Part shown: piece by piece, positions 33,932-45,593 of the stretch
How positions within the stretch are numbered: position 1 is the stretch's first letter
How the letters are laid out: each line of letters begins with the position of its first letter
Notes under the pieces: model-generated
What the model was told of the DNA's origin: nothing
The model's input: only the letters and a program-made list of their open reading frames with translations
Databases searched by the model: none
Translations under genes and position numbers: made by a program
Assembly: GCF_051020765.1 (NCBI RefSeq)
Contig: NC_134934.1
Location: 1,116,001-1,180,000, forward strand
DNA length: 64,000 bases
From: Lasioglossum baleicum
Taxonomy: Eukaryota; Arthropoda; Insecta; Hymenoptera; Halictidae
Direction of reading: 5' to 3'

Positions 33932-34409
33932 CTTTGTTCCCCTTTGTTTAATGACTCAGTATTTACGTGTGTCAGTAGCGTTCGATACAGATCGTTTCAC
34001 CACAATGGTTCTTTGTAAACCTGCACCATTTTCGCTCGAAACGCCTAAAACGTTTGTTATTCGATTTAAATAGTGCTCGAGATCGTTTGTTGTGAACGAT
34101 CGGGAATTGGCATCGTTTTATCGAAACTCTGTCGAAACCAAGGGATTCGTTAAACAAGGTATCAATACAGTTTAATTTCAGAGTACTTTCGATTTAATTT
34201 AATTCGTTGTTATGATAACGTTGATGTAGTGCGAGCTTTGTGCATTCCTATCGTGCAGAAACTTCCACAATTGAAATTGCAATCCTTTGGCTGCCAATCC
34301 AGCAGCCACTCAATTAAATAAAAACTGAAAAGGTAACATATGCATATGTTACCGAGTACACTTCAATGCTCTTGCATTTTGCAGATCTCAAAATGTGATG
34401 CACCGAATA
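33932..34409. other. Non-genic stretch with a perfect palindrome
   Basis: AT-rich. It contains a perfect 22-bp palindrome at 34332-34353 centred on ATGCAT, with arms GGTAACATATG. No open frame looks real. Confidence 0.5.
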
Positions 34410-34806
34410 CAGGGTGAGTCACCTAACGTTCCCACCTCAAATATCTTTGTTGTTTTTAAAGATACGTCAAATGTCTGAAGGACAAAGTTGAGTGGTAAAA
34501 TGGGGCTCATATACATATGTATATGACAACAAAAAAATTTTTGTTTTTATGTAATTTTTTTAGAGATATGAAGGTCACCTTCATTTTTTTTAAATGGAAT
34601 GAGTTATTTTTTAATACATCAATCGATGAAGCTGGATATTCGTTATAAAAAGGTACTAACCTATATATGTATGTCAAAAAGTTAGTAGTTCAGGAGATAT
34701 TTCAATTTAAATAATTCTAAAACAGCATTACTGTCGTACTAACAATCAGACGTTACACTAGTAAATAAACGCTAATGTCTTAGTATGACAGTAATCGTAC
34801 ACTCTG
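34410..34806. mobile_element. TA-flanked element with CAGGGTG ends
   Basis: The left end CAGGGTGAGTCACCTAACGT preceded by TA and the right end CACTCTG followed by TA give a short imperfect inverted terminus (CAGGGTG/CAGAGTG). The 397-bp body is AT-rich and non-coding. CAGGGTGAGTCAC-type ends recur in insect genomes as non-autonomous DNA elements (general knowledge). The match is short, so this is less certain than the others. Confidence 0.45.
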
Positions 34807-37610
34807 TATATTAGCGTAAAAATTCATTTTTAAATCCGAACAAATAATTCCACTGCCCATATACGAGCAACACGTCAGTGAACGTGTTAAAAATGAAAGA
34901 TGCACTCGAATATCCACTCTGAAATGGGACACACTAGATAATAAATACTTTTCCGCCTAAAAGAACATTGTCGCTCATCAAGAACCTGGAAGAATCAACG
35001 AGCACTCACTTCGGAGAGAAACAAATTGACTCCCAGCGGAAGCGGATTCGAAGTAAAAATTCGCGAACTCACGGCAACGTGTTAACGGCCTCTGAAGAGT
35101 GATCCGCGCGCGGTATTGTTCGGCATAGAAAGCTCGTACGTGTATAGTATCGTCGTCGAAGCGGGAGAGGGATGGCTCTCGAAAGTTCGCGCAAAAAACT
35201 CACGTATTCAAGTATTTCGTGAGAGGGTGCGCAATTCCAGTCGTACACGCTCCCCGGAACGATGTTTCCGCGTGTTGGTTGGCAACACTCTTTGTCGAGC
35301 CCGTGCGACCGTAAGGAGCCACCGTGGTGCAACGAAAAAAGAGAGAGAGAGAAGAGGAAAGAAAGAAAAAGGAGACACACGTTTGTATCGAGGCCTCGGA
35401 AGTGAATGAGTCACAATGAGCCCATACATCGAACGAGATACTATCCGGAAAGGGGCTTTTGTGCGCGGGACGCTGTGCCATCGAGCAGTAAAAATGAGAA
35501 CGAGACGACGCGACGCGACAAAGAACGATTATTTATCGCCGCGACTCCGACGAGCTTTTCAATGCCGGTTAGTCACCGTATGTTTAACGCTGGAACCGGT
35601 GACGATTAACCGACACACGTTCCCCTATCGCCTGGAAATTGTGGAAATGCTAACGCTGCAAGATCCTCAATGACCACCGTATCAACACGCCGCTCAAAAT
35701 CTCTCTCGACCTTTTGATGCGCGAGGGATGCATCTCTTTTAACCCTCGTCTACCTTTAGTCCCCCGTTTCTACGGCTTAAGCTGGCCCTTGATGTCGAAT
35801 TCGCAGGATGGTGGAAAATCACAGTGATGGAAACGCAACTAATTAACTTTATGAATTCTGTAAAATGGAATGAGGCGTCTCTCGTGTAGAATTGACACAA
35901 TTTCTTCAAACTATATTATAAATCCTGGGATCATAAGTGATACACAATTTGTTACTTTAAAGGAGTTTTTGGTGGAATTTTATCCTAGGATCTTTTGTAC
36001 AACTACTTCCAAGGAGCATATAGAGGTTTAAAGGTTAGCTCAATAGATTTTCTGACGCCCGTTTCTCTCCCGTACGTGCAAGGGTTGGATAACAACCCCA
36101 AAAGAAATTATTGCCTCACTTTACTGGAAATGACTTCTTAGGTCGGAAAAATTCATAGGGTTCGCAGTACAAGCATGAAACTTGCATTAACCGGATTAGG
36201 TACTGCAAGTTCAATCTACATTTGTCTGAAGAAAGAAAGAAAAATATTTGTTATTGACTCTAAGTAGAAATGTTTAATTTGAGGTGGATAAAAGTTTTAC
36301 CGTTTCTCTCATTGTTATGTACCGTGTGCACAAGTTATATCACTTTCTAACGCGTTTTCGCCGCGAGGCGTAAAGAAAAAAGTTGCAGGAACGCATTTGA
36401 TGTAACGTATTGTAAGAGCATAGTTGTATACGTCGCTCGCGTTCAACTTTCACAAAGAACAACCGAAGGTAGCTCGCGGTAGTTCAGCGCGGAAAAATAT
36501 CGCAGGAGTTGGCTAACCTTGAGCGAGACCATAAATTCCGGAAATACCTTGAAGACAATATTTAATCCTTCCACGAGTTACCAAGATCTTCCATAACTTA
36601 TCACTGTTATCACACGATACATATAATTTCTTTCGCGGTTCCACCTTTTTCTATGGCGAGTACATAATTCATCTCTCCGGTTTCCTGTGTCTACATACTT
36701 CTGAGAAACGGTCAAACACGCAAATCTTAATAAATAACCTAAAATCTGCAACTCCTACTTTACGTCTCGTGCACTTATGAGAAAAATTAGTGAAAAGAAA
36801 TTTGGAACAGTCGAAAGTTTATAAGCATTAGCTTCTTGAAATTATTTAAAAATGGAGATTTTTATTTTGGACTCTCGTGTCTTGCAATTTTTACAGGCAG
36901 TAATCAATAAAATCATTTCTTACAAACAAATGAACAGATAGAAGACACTTGACAGTCTCCCAGATCTTGTACAAGTCCTATGTGCCTAAATCAAACCGAT
37001 TTCTTCTGCGCTCCGAAAAACACAAGGTTCACCCAAACGAACGTCTCCGTTTGTTTTCACCCGGTTCGCAAGCGTTTCGTAACAACTCTGATTGCAATCA
37101 TAGACTCGCGTGTTCCAATAGTATTCCATGACTAATCTAATGACTAATGGTAGAATCGTCTACAGAATTTTCTTGTTGGATTACTCTGTGGTCACACCTG
37201 GAATTCGTTTTGATAAAATATTGTTCGAAAATGATGCGTGTTATACAACACCTGGCGCGTTTAATGTTCCCCGGCCACGATAAATATCAGCATACGTGAC
37301 TACCATAAAGCCGACCATTCTGAGTCATTCCCGTGCATAAATTACCTTTTTCGAAATATTACCAAACGTTCTTACGCAACAATGCTTGAATCGTGCGCGC
37401 TGCAATCGCGGTAATGGTGTCTTCTTTTATCACTTACTAATGAGAATCTCCATTAGTTGGTAATCAAGCTCTTACTTTACATTATAGCTTAGATAATTGT
37501 ATAATAGTATTAACAATTCGATATTCAGTAGCGTTCACTTTTCGACAATCAAGATGACAAACCATCGCTCCATGCAACGTGTGATCAGCAACGTTCTCGA
37601 TTTTCTACGT
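34807..37610. other. Non-genic stretch
   Basis: GTGAACGTGTTAA at 34878-34890 looks like one end of the CACGTTCA piggyBac-like family. A GC-rich island at 35040-35700 with a GA-rich tract (35334-35372) is open in many frames. A minus-strand segment ending at 35204 on a GTGAGT donor-like site could be exonic (it includes YDWNCAPSHEILEY) but has no convincing acceptor. The remainder is AT-rich and empty. Confidence 0.3.
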
Positions 37611-37755
37611 CAGACATGTCCAACTCGCGGCCCGCGAGCCTACTTTGGACCGTTCTCCCACTTCTTGATTCCGCTGTGGTGGGAGGTTACGTTCCCCCAT
37701 CATTGCGTGGCATTTTAAGTAGTGGAGAAAACGACGCAGAGGTTGGACAGAACTA
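37611..37755. mobile_element. hAT-type MITE with near-perfect 8-bp target duplication
   Basis: The element starts CAGACATGTCCAACTCGCGG and ends GGTTGGACAGAACTA, sharing an inverted TGTCCAAC core. The flanks are TTCTACGT (37603-37610) and CTCTACGT (37756-37763), an 8-bp duplication with one change. The GCGGCCCGCGAGCC segment near the end is typical of hAT terminal regions. It is 145 bp long and non-coding. Confidence 0.75.
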
Positions 37756-37818
37756 CTCTACGTTGTGCCAATACTAGTTTGATCACAAGATTTTCATTTT
37801 CCTTATATCGTTTTTACC

Positions 37819-38044
37819 TTAACACTAAAACTACCGAGCGCTGAAAGCGATTAAAATGTTTCATTTGATAAAAATGACAAGGCTCTGTTTATTTAGATTT
37901 TGTGCAATTTTTATTTGAAATACGTGCTTGGATAAATAAATTTGTCGAATCAATTTCCATGTGAGCACCGTCATCATTTCAATAATTACAAAATTGAAAA
38001 TCTGAGACCGGTTATTTTACCGGCAGTGGTAGGTTTAGTGTTAA
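37819..38044. mobile_element. piggyBac-like MITE (CACTAAACCTACC family), complete copy
   Basis: TTAACACTAAAACTACC (37819-37835) and GGTAGGTTTAGTGTTAA (38028-38044) are 17-bp inverted repeats with one mismatch, each bounded by TTAA, the piggyBac target. A subterminal hairpin ACCGGTTATTTTACCGG precedes the right end. The 226-bp element is non-coding. Its right half recurs at 31424-31538 at roughly 80-85 percent identity by eye. Confidence 0.8.
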
Positions 38045-41000
38045 TGAAGTATCTATTGCAAAACAATCCAGGTTATATCATGTACTACATATACTACTTT
38101 TTTTAACTTGCACTCTTAGAACAAACCTAACAATCCGTGTATCAATATTTGATAACAAGTTTTAATGACATAAATCTTGAATGTTGTGAAAACAGCACAT
38201 GTATTTCAATGAAGTGGACAGAAATCGAACCTAGCAACAATGTGCCACGTAATGCCGCACTCCCACGAAAAACGAAACTACCGAACGCGACGATACTTTG
38301 ATCGACCGGTGAGAGCGATAAGCACCTAATAAACGAGGAAATTGGTTAGTCAAGCTAGAAGCACGGATCGCCACATTTATTACGATCTCGGGGCGTCGCG
38401 AGTATTCTCGAAAATATTTACCCGGTCGGTACGTGCCGTGTACTGTGTGCGTTTCGATAAATTATGGAACGTTTGACCTATCCGCGTCGACGATTCGAAT
38501 CTGGCACGCGTCGCGGATAATCGAGCGGGGAATAAAATTTCCTCTGAAGTGGGTCAGCGCGCTGAAGCTTTTGCGAGGTGTGCTTTCCAGAGAGGCCCGA
38601 TTCCCCTTTTTCCAGTTCTCCAGCTCTGGAAATGTGAGCGTGGGCTGCGAGCTGGACGCGGAACCGACATCTTCAATGGCGGAATAATTTAAGGGGTCTT
38701 CTGGGCTAGAACAAATTTTTCTTCGGCATTTTCTGGAAACACGCATCCGAAGGATTTGTTCAGATACGTGGGAATAACAAGGTTGTGGATATTTGAAGAA
38801 CGCTTTAATACACTGAACACGCACTTAATGAATAGAGTGCCTACGCATGACGGGAAATAAAATTAATGTGAAATGTCATGGTGGAAAATTCAAAAGAACC
38901 AAGTTTGGCGTCTCTGAGACGGCATTTCAAGGCAAGGAGTAGAAGGTGTCATAAAAATCGATTTTCTCACCCCGCCGAAGGAGAATCTGCACTATGCTAG
39001 ATTTCTCTGAAATATTGTCCACAATTCGACGAATCTGCCGGAAGCTGAAATTTGAACGCGAACGCGTTGTTAGAGATATTAGGTCAAAATGGGCCAGGAA
39101 CTTCAAGGGTGGCCCGTTTTCATAATAAGCTGGCTGCGAACACGTCGAGGAAGCATCCCGTGCTTCGGCGTGGCGCCCAGGGCCTTTAAAAATGAGAGAC
39201 ATCGACGATCCGACGAGTTTCCGGCGCGTCTGCTCCCTTCGTTTTACGACAACGAAAACAACGGGATCGTCCGTGACACAGATGGATTCATGAAAGCTGG
39301 GCGAAACGGGTTTAGGGGACTAATCGATGGCACACGGAGTAAGAGCAAGAAACGACGAGGAGCAGTCGAAGTAGGAGAAGGCGCGAGAGAGAGACAGAGA
39401 AGGGAACATTTCAATCTGCAGGTTCGCAGCAATCCGTTCGATCGTTAACAAAACAGTAAATTGCATCCTAACAGGCAGGAAACTCGCGTTCCCGATACCT
39501 GACCCAATTCCGGCGCGCACCATGAACGGACAATAAACTCCATTCGCTGCACCAATATTTGAATCCGTCGTCTCCCTTTGAAATGATCTGTCTCCCCTCC
39601 GGGTGGTTGGCAAATATTTGGCGAAATTTTCGCTGGCCGGCGACAACTCGCGTCGACAACATCATCAAAATCGTCTGGTCGGACTTGAAAGAGACGTCGC
39701 CGCTCGTTAACACTTCACGGACCGGAGAGTTCGGGCCGAGAGAGAAAACTGCCATCTTACAATTAGGCTAAACTAGAGGCCAATTTAGACTTTTCGTTTT
39801 GGATGTACGTTACACCGAATCTAATATTAATAAGGATTGTTTGGTTGCTTGACAATCAAGTTTTCACCCTATACTACAATCCAGTTAATGGCAGGATTAA
39901 TAGTTTAGCATTATTTTTATGACGATCAGTTTTAAGTAATTCCATAGCGTCGGTCACCGATGACACTCGCGACGTTCAACGTGTTAACTAAGGACTAACG
40001 GGCTGGGAAAATTGTTGGACAAGTGGAGGAAGCTTGTTCGTTGCTCGTTTGTAGCCATTACTACTGATCGTCAGCTACTATTCGCGATGGCAAGGTCTCG
40101 GCTGTAACGAGCCATCGCACGCGCGTACTTAATAATCGCGAGCTGTTTTTCTAGCCGGCTGTTTATCATATCTGAAGTCACGAACAGAATGCGGGCTTAC
40201 ATATAGTACATGCGGCCCTCCTCCGGCCGTGTCTCTTGCACTTGTTGGCTGGTAATTAGCACGTGGGATACTTAAGCGTGAGTAATCGGCCAGCCACAGG
40301 GAAACAGTTTCCGGAAAGCTCGGCCATTCGTTACAGCTACGGAAAACTCGCGCGATTATACTGATTTCAGGATACGTCGACCCGATAACTATACTAACAA
40401 CTTCGAGTGTTTAACGGAATTAGACCCGGAAATTATAGCAGTATGATCCCCTAACTGATTCTTATCGCGTAGGAGTTTCGCTGGATTTCAGTATGGAGCG
40501 TTTTGATTTTCTTTGCAATTCTTCAAATCGACGTAGTGTGGTAATACGTTCTGTTAACCAGCTGTAATCTTCAACAACATGAATTTTTATAAACGTGTGC
40601 GTTCCAGTTAACAATTCCCAAGGAATTGAAAGTTCGCTGAAAAGCGCACTGAACGAATTAGATGATTTTTTCGTAGATAAAGTTAAGTCCGTGTTATTCA
40701 GACTGCAGCCATGCTCACAGACGTAACCGATGCTTATTATACTTCGCGGCACGCGCAAAGAATCGTTGTCTGATCAAGATGATCACCATGGTGCACAAGT
40801 GATTCATTTTAATCGAGCCCCGTTCTGAAGACCGCACCGGATTCAGACCATGAAAGATTAATGATGCTTCCCGGCAAAACGTTAACACGAAAACGTTAAC
40901 ACTAATGTATGCCAGGCTGGCAACCTGTCCAGGACTTTCTATCTCTCCTGGCTGCTGTAAGATTCATGTGTCCGGCGTCGACTTCGGTTGCGAAGAACAC

Positions 41001-41208
41001 CAAGAGCCAGCGAATTGGGACAAAAACCGGGGCAGCCTGTTAAGTTTCGCAAAAGTTTAAGCAGATAGGGAAGTTCGGCGAGGTAGCGAGGCGTCCGAAG
41101 GATCACGTGCCGAGAAATAACGACGAGAGGCGACCTGCTTTGTGTATCTTGCTCGGCTCGGCGCCGTTTTGCTTCGGGCCAACGATACAGCGCAGCCAGC
41201 AAACTCAC
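38045..41208. other. Non-genic stretch
   Basis: GTTCAACGTGTTAA at 39974-39987 resembles one end of the CACGTTCA piggyBac-like family. GC-richer islands at 38400-38700 and 39080-39770 carry overlapping ORFs of 70-120 codons on both strands with no recognised domain. The motif CGTTAACACGAAAA is repeated at 40879-40905. Nothing is called as a gene. Confidence 0.3.
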
Positions 41209-41265
41209 CTGGACCATAAATAGCAGGTACTGTTGCCAGTCTGCGCACCAATAATCCTCAGTCAA
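41209..41265 (-). CDS. Candidate 57-bp internal exon
   Basis: On the minus strand TTCTTTTACGAGTAACCAG is followed by 19 codons (LTEDYWCADWQQYLLFMVQ) ending precisely at CAG before a consensus GTGAGT donor (41208-41203). Only this frame is open. It would be a symmetric, phase-0 exon of a minus-strand gene, the same strand as the exon at 43753-43840. The acceptor is only moderate and the peptide is not recognised. Confidence 0.25.
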
Positions 41266-41299
41266 CTGGTTACTCGTAAAAGAAGCTACGACACACCGC

Positions 41300-41715
41300 T
41301 GGCAAATTGTCTTGCTGATGCTATCTTACCACTTTTTATCACTATACATGCATAGAATCCACAAAAAGTTCATTTTCTGTTGGGATTCGGACCTATAATG
41401 TCTTTAACATCTCAAACTTGCTTACAGCTGATCAACTGGGATTTCTAAAAGAGAGAAACTTCCAATTTCAAAGTTTGCTTCTCACAGCACTGGCAAATTG
41501 CCTTATTGGTGCCATCTCAGCACTTTCTGATGACTATAGGATCTGCAGAAGTTCCTTTTCTGTTAGAAACCCCACAGCCATACCCATACCATTCTTAACA
41601 TCTTCAACCTTCTTATGACTGCTCAACTGATTTTCCAAAAGAGACTTGGAATTTCAAAGTTCGCTTCTCGCACCACTGATTTGAATTGTCTTTCTACCTG
41701 CATCATGGCAATTTT
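41300..41715. repeat. Tandem repeat, about 192-bp unit, 2.2 copies
   Basis: CTGGCAAATTG, GATG or GGTG CYATCT, CACTTTYTRATSACTATA, TTCYTTTTCTGTT, TTAACATCT and TTTYCAAAAGAGA recur in order with a period near 192 bp (units starting about 41300 and 41492, third partial from about 41680). The copies are diverged by substitutions and a few indels. There is no open frame across the units. Confidence 0.8.
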
Positions 41716-42493
41716 ATTTCGCACAAAGGTCCTAAATTTACATAGAAATGAACGTCAGGCAATCAAGAAACGTGTAGTTCGTCGACAGGATATGATTGCA
41801 ACGGTGCAATCTATTAAGACAGGTTCTAGGTACAAAAAGGCTCTTTCGTAGAACGACTTAGAGATGAAAAATGTAGATTGCGAACAGCATTGTCTCAACG
41901 ATATTCCCGATATAACCTGATCAGAGGCAATCATCGTCCGATGACTGTCGAACCGACAGCGATCCGATTCGATTGTCATTCGATGGCGAGCCGACTCGCT
42001 GAATAATTCGAGCGTCGGCCGCACTGCAACCCGCATGAATAGTATCCCCGAGAATCATTCAATTATGCAATAACCAAGTTCGACGGGCGCGAGACAAAAC
42101 GTTTCGCCTCTGAAACACCGTTCCCGTGTCGTCTCCGGGGAGCTAGAGGCAACGTTACGACGTCCTCCCGATGAGTGTATCGATCTTCGACGTCAGCCTG
42201 TGACGCGGGGGATGCTGCTGCACTTGAGCTGTTTCACCCCCCGAGCCTTGCGCTCTTTCAAAACTTCCTCATGAACATACACACACGCGCGCGCCCGCAC
42301 CTTCTCCCGCGAAAATTCTCGACGAGCCTCCATTATTCGGCCCACAAAGCCTGCGGAAAGAAGGATCGTGGAACTTATTTGAAAAATATTATTTAGCGGA
42401 TCAAAGCGACTCCAGCCTTCAAGACCTACACGCTACCTGTCATGGAAATCGAGCAACACTGATAGTCGGACTGAGGATTTTCTGTATTTATAA
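41716..42493. other. Non-genic stretch
   Basis: Mixed composition with a short CA/CG-alternating tract at 42268-42292. No supported gene. ORFs at 41755-42036 and 42175-42396 have no recognisable product. Confidence 0.4.
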
Positions 42494-42571
42494 TAAAAAA
42501 AAATATATAAAAAGAACTTTTTATAAACCACGCTTATATTAAAATGCACTAAGGAGGAGAAAATAATTTCT
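42494..42571. mobile_element. Single arm of the AGCGTGG snap-back family
   Basis: This segment, including ATATATAAAAAG, AACTTTTTA, CCACGCTTATATTAAAATGC and ACTAAGGAGGA, matches the left arm of the palindromic element at 13118-13364, but the complementary arm and loop are absent. It is a truncated or half copy about 29 kb away. Confidence 0.75.
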
Positions 42572-43752
42572 TTCCTTGTTCTCCATAAAATACCGAATCC
42601 AGTTAAATGATTGATAATATTTTTCCCCAAAATTTTAAGCAATTAGTTCAAAATTTCTTTTGCTATAAAATTAGTGTCGGAATAGATAGAAAAATTTAAT
42701 ATTTTATGATTACATGATTATATATAGAAAGAAATAATAATTTCTGCAGCAGCAGCGTTGCAATTACACTCGCGTTTCGTGTAAACCCTGCGAGAGGATA
42801 CAAAGCGCCCTTCTTCCAGCTGGTTAGGAACAATTCAGTATGGCAGCATCGAGGAGAAGAGAGTATCGGCGATGTTTCGCAAATTTTCCGCCGCGTTCCA
42901 TGGACGCCTCGAACACCAACGTAATCGTTATCAACCGTCGCGATAAGACCGTGCGTTTTAATTATCTAACGTACGAGGAGCCGACAGCTCGCTGTCCACG
43001 TCAACACGTAAATTCCCGCTGTAAATTAATATTTACAATGTGCCGCGAGTTTCAGCCTTGAACTTGCGCGTGTCAATCTGTTAGAATTAACTTCGGCAGC
43101 CTTGATTGTCTATTAGTTGTCTACCGAACTCGGGAAACATAACTTTCCGCGAATTTGCTAAACAAAATTGTTGTTCGTTTAATAAACGTGGCTAATGGAA
43201 AGATAAAGAGTGAATCGAAATTTATTTTTCATAACTGAGAATAGCGGTCTAACGTTTTGTTCGCTAAGCTCGGAAGTACGATATTAGAATTTTATGATTC
43301 GGTGCATATAACAAAGTGCATCGCTAAATTGGCGGCGCACTCAGGGAGTGGGCGAGCCGACGTGGAAAAATGAAATTACAGCTGATGATAGATAGTAATT
43401 TACTTCTTGACAAATCGAGACGTTTAAAAGTAATTAGTGACCAGAATCGCTCTTAATCAAAATGATTAAAAACTACTCCTCGGCAGTTTGCAATTCTATA
43501 AAATGATTACGGTCTACCATTATTTTCGAGATAATTTGGACTGCTTCGAGATATTACGAGATCCATTTTTAAGCGATGTCGGTGTTGGTGAACCGAAAAA
43601 TTTGGAAAATAGGCACTTAATATTAGAATGACGTGATACATCCTCGCCTCAATTAATCCGTGCATGAATAATCGTAAGCTATAATGATGAATTGCCGATT
43701 CGACACCCTGTGGATTTCGGCGGCGTGCAAATCAAAGTAGAACATCGCTCAC
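42572..43752. other. Non-genic stretch, probably intronic
   Basis: AT-rich with a modest patch at 42760-43070. If the exon at 43753-43840 is real this is the start of its downstream intron. No other exon is recognised. Confidence 0.35.
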
Positions 43753-43840
43753 CGTTCGATTTTGTCCATCGTGGTGGGATGCTGCAAGATGGTTTGCTGT
43801 GCGGACATTTCGACGACGCATTGTGTACCGAGTTCCAGCT
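43753..43840 (-). CDS. Internal coding exon of an unidentified gene
   Basis: On the minus strand a branch-point match (GGACTAACACA), a pyrimidine-rich tract and TTTATGTTTCAG precede an 88-bp exon that ends on a consensus donor, GTGAGC (43752-43747). Only one frame gives a natural peptide, leaving two bases at each end: LELGTQCVVEMSAQQTILQH, then PTTMDKIER. All the splicing signals are in place at the right spacing, which makes this the strongest isolated exon in the window. The neighbouring exons must lie many kilobases away or outside the window, so the host gene has large introns. I do not recognise the protein. Confidence 0.55.
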
Positions 43841-45428
43841 CTGAAACATAAATTGTGTTAGTCCAATCAACTGGGAACGTTGATGGCGGGTGTTCAGGGC
43901 TATTGCGAAAATTAGAACACGATCAACCGTTTTCTCGTTTGTGTGTAGAGCAATTACTCGAACGGTACACAAGGATTAAAATTGTACAATGCGCAGTTAA
44001 CAAGACAAGTTTCCAAAATGCTCCATCCATTTCCAGACAATTCCGAATCACGAGATATCAGCCTAAATTATCTAAAATTCGCGACGCGGACTCCAAAAAT
44101 TAAATATCGACAGAAAAAAACAACCTAAAACTTCACAGGTTGCAAGTAATGATTTTTTGATCAAGAAAATCGTGCCTTAGGATCTTGCCCATCATTCGAT
44201 TCTTTAAATATGCAGTGGTTGACAAAATTTTCAACAATACACATTGAATTTTGAAGGTATAAAATATACAGTAATTTTACAATGAACCAATTTTTATATT
44301 CACAAATGTACAGAAACATTTTATAGCCACTGCATACAGATTTTACGAAAAAGGAAACAAATAGCATGGAATTCCAGCGTGGGTTTCCAAATAGCTGAAT
44401 AATTCACAGAAGTCAATTCGAATTCCATATTGTTTTATTAACACATACCTCTCGGTGTCGGGATACAAATTTATGTAAAAATATTGGATTGTGTCATCGA
44501 CCAATCTAATTAAAAGTTAAAATTGCTCGCTTAATCAGGCTTCATCCACGCGAAAACCAGTTCAGTATCTCGACGCTTTTTCCTGGCGAATTTCATACTT
44601 GAACCGGACATCGCCGCGCACGTAATGGAATCTCGAGTTCATGCATAATGGAACGTATAAACAGAATTTACAAGGCGAGACCGCAGTGCGCCGTCTGTCG
44701 CCTATAAATATATATTTTACAAACATCATGAAAAAGGTGATTATTACAATATAGGTTACGACCATCTCTTCAAGTTTTTTCCGTACTAAAGTATACCTCC
44801 TCATATTTTTTCGTTTATTCATCGACTGGCAATTAGAAACTAATTGACAAGAAAATTCTATACACCTACATACCTTAACACCTGCTTTGCTAGAAATCTA
44901 TCAAATAATTTTCTAGAATAAAAAGTCGCCATAAAACATCTTAATTCTGTATAAAGTACAGAGATACACATGATTACATTATCAAATATTAAATTGAACA
45001 TTCTGTGGAACAACATAATTCTGAACTTTAATCTCTCGTGTCGAGAGAGGCACATAACAATAAAGTCTCCGACTCTTCTGAAACGATTGTGTTCTAACGT
45101 AACTAACGTGGCCGGGAGTTCGATCACCCGTTCTTGTTGACGTACCCAGTTTACCACTGAATATGCATTGTATGCTCAAGGGGATTTATTTAATTATAAG
45201 CCCAGAACAAACCGAACAGTGGCCCGACATTATTCAGGCGGCGCGTTACGACGCAGCCGCCAAATGAATTGTCGATCGTCGAAGAACACGCCCGAGATTT
45301 ACTAGAAAATCTCGTATCGTTCCCTGTGAATAATAATGAGATCCCGTTGCAGGATATTGCGATACTCCGATACCCCAGCAGAAAATTTCAGCGATAATTA
45401 ATAATGGAAAAACAATGATTTTCCATGG
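43841..45428. other. Non-genic stretch, probably intronic
   Basis: AT-rich. A minus-strand frame at 45157-44858 (99 codons) ends near a GTATGT donor-like site (44875-44870), and an overlapping frame is also open. Neither has a recognised domain. Nothing else is seen. Confidence 0.3.
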
Positions 45429-45593
45429 AAAGTTACAGCCCTTCGTAGGTTTTGACGCCAGGGTGGTCTCATCGGTCTTGATGGTGTAAACCACATTTAT
45501 CCCCTTGTAATTTCACATTTCTTCGTATGAATTTTCTTTTCCTTGTCACGTCTACAGCGTCCATATACCGTTCCAACCCCTCAGTTTCACTCC
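45429..45593. repeat. Dispersed direct repeat, copy A
   Basis: AAAGTTACAGCCC, TTTTGACGCCAGGGTGG, TCATCGGTCTTGATGGTGTA, CATTTATCC, CTTGTAATTTCACATT and CGTTCCAA occur here and in the same order at 47133-47300, about 1.7 kb away and in the same orientation. Identity is roughly 75-80 percent by eye over about 165 bp. Function and type are unknown; it could be a transposon fragment or an old local duplication. Confidence 0.75.

Noticed and set aside
34395..34830. Retrotransposon or coding interpretation of the CAGGGTGAGTCACC segment
   Set aside because: There is no open frame, no poly(A) tail and no long terminal repeats. The TA borders and short inverted ends favour a small DNA element.
39089..39448. 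119-codon plus-strand ORF
   Set aside because: Antisense frames of similar length overlap, the start context is ordinary and no domain is visible.
45100..45130. tRNA B-box-like GGGAGTTCGATCACCC
   Set aside because: The flanking stem does not pair as a T arm and there is no A box or acceptor stem.
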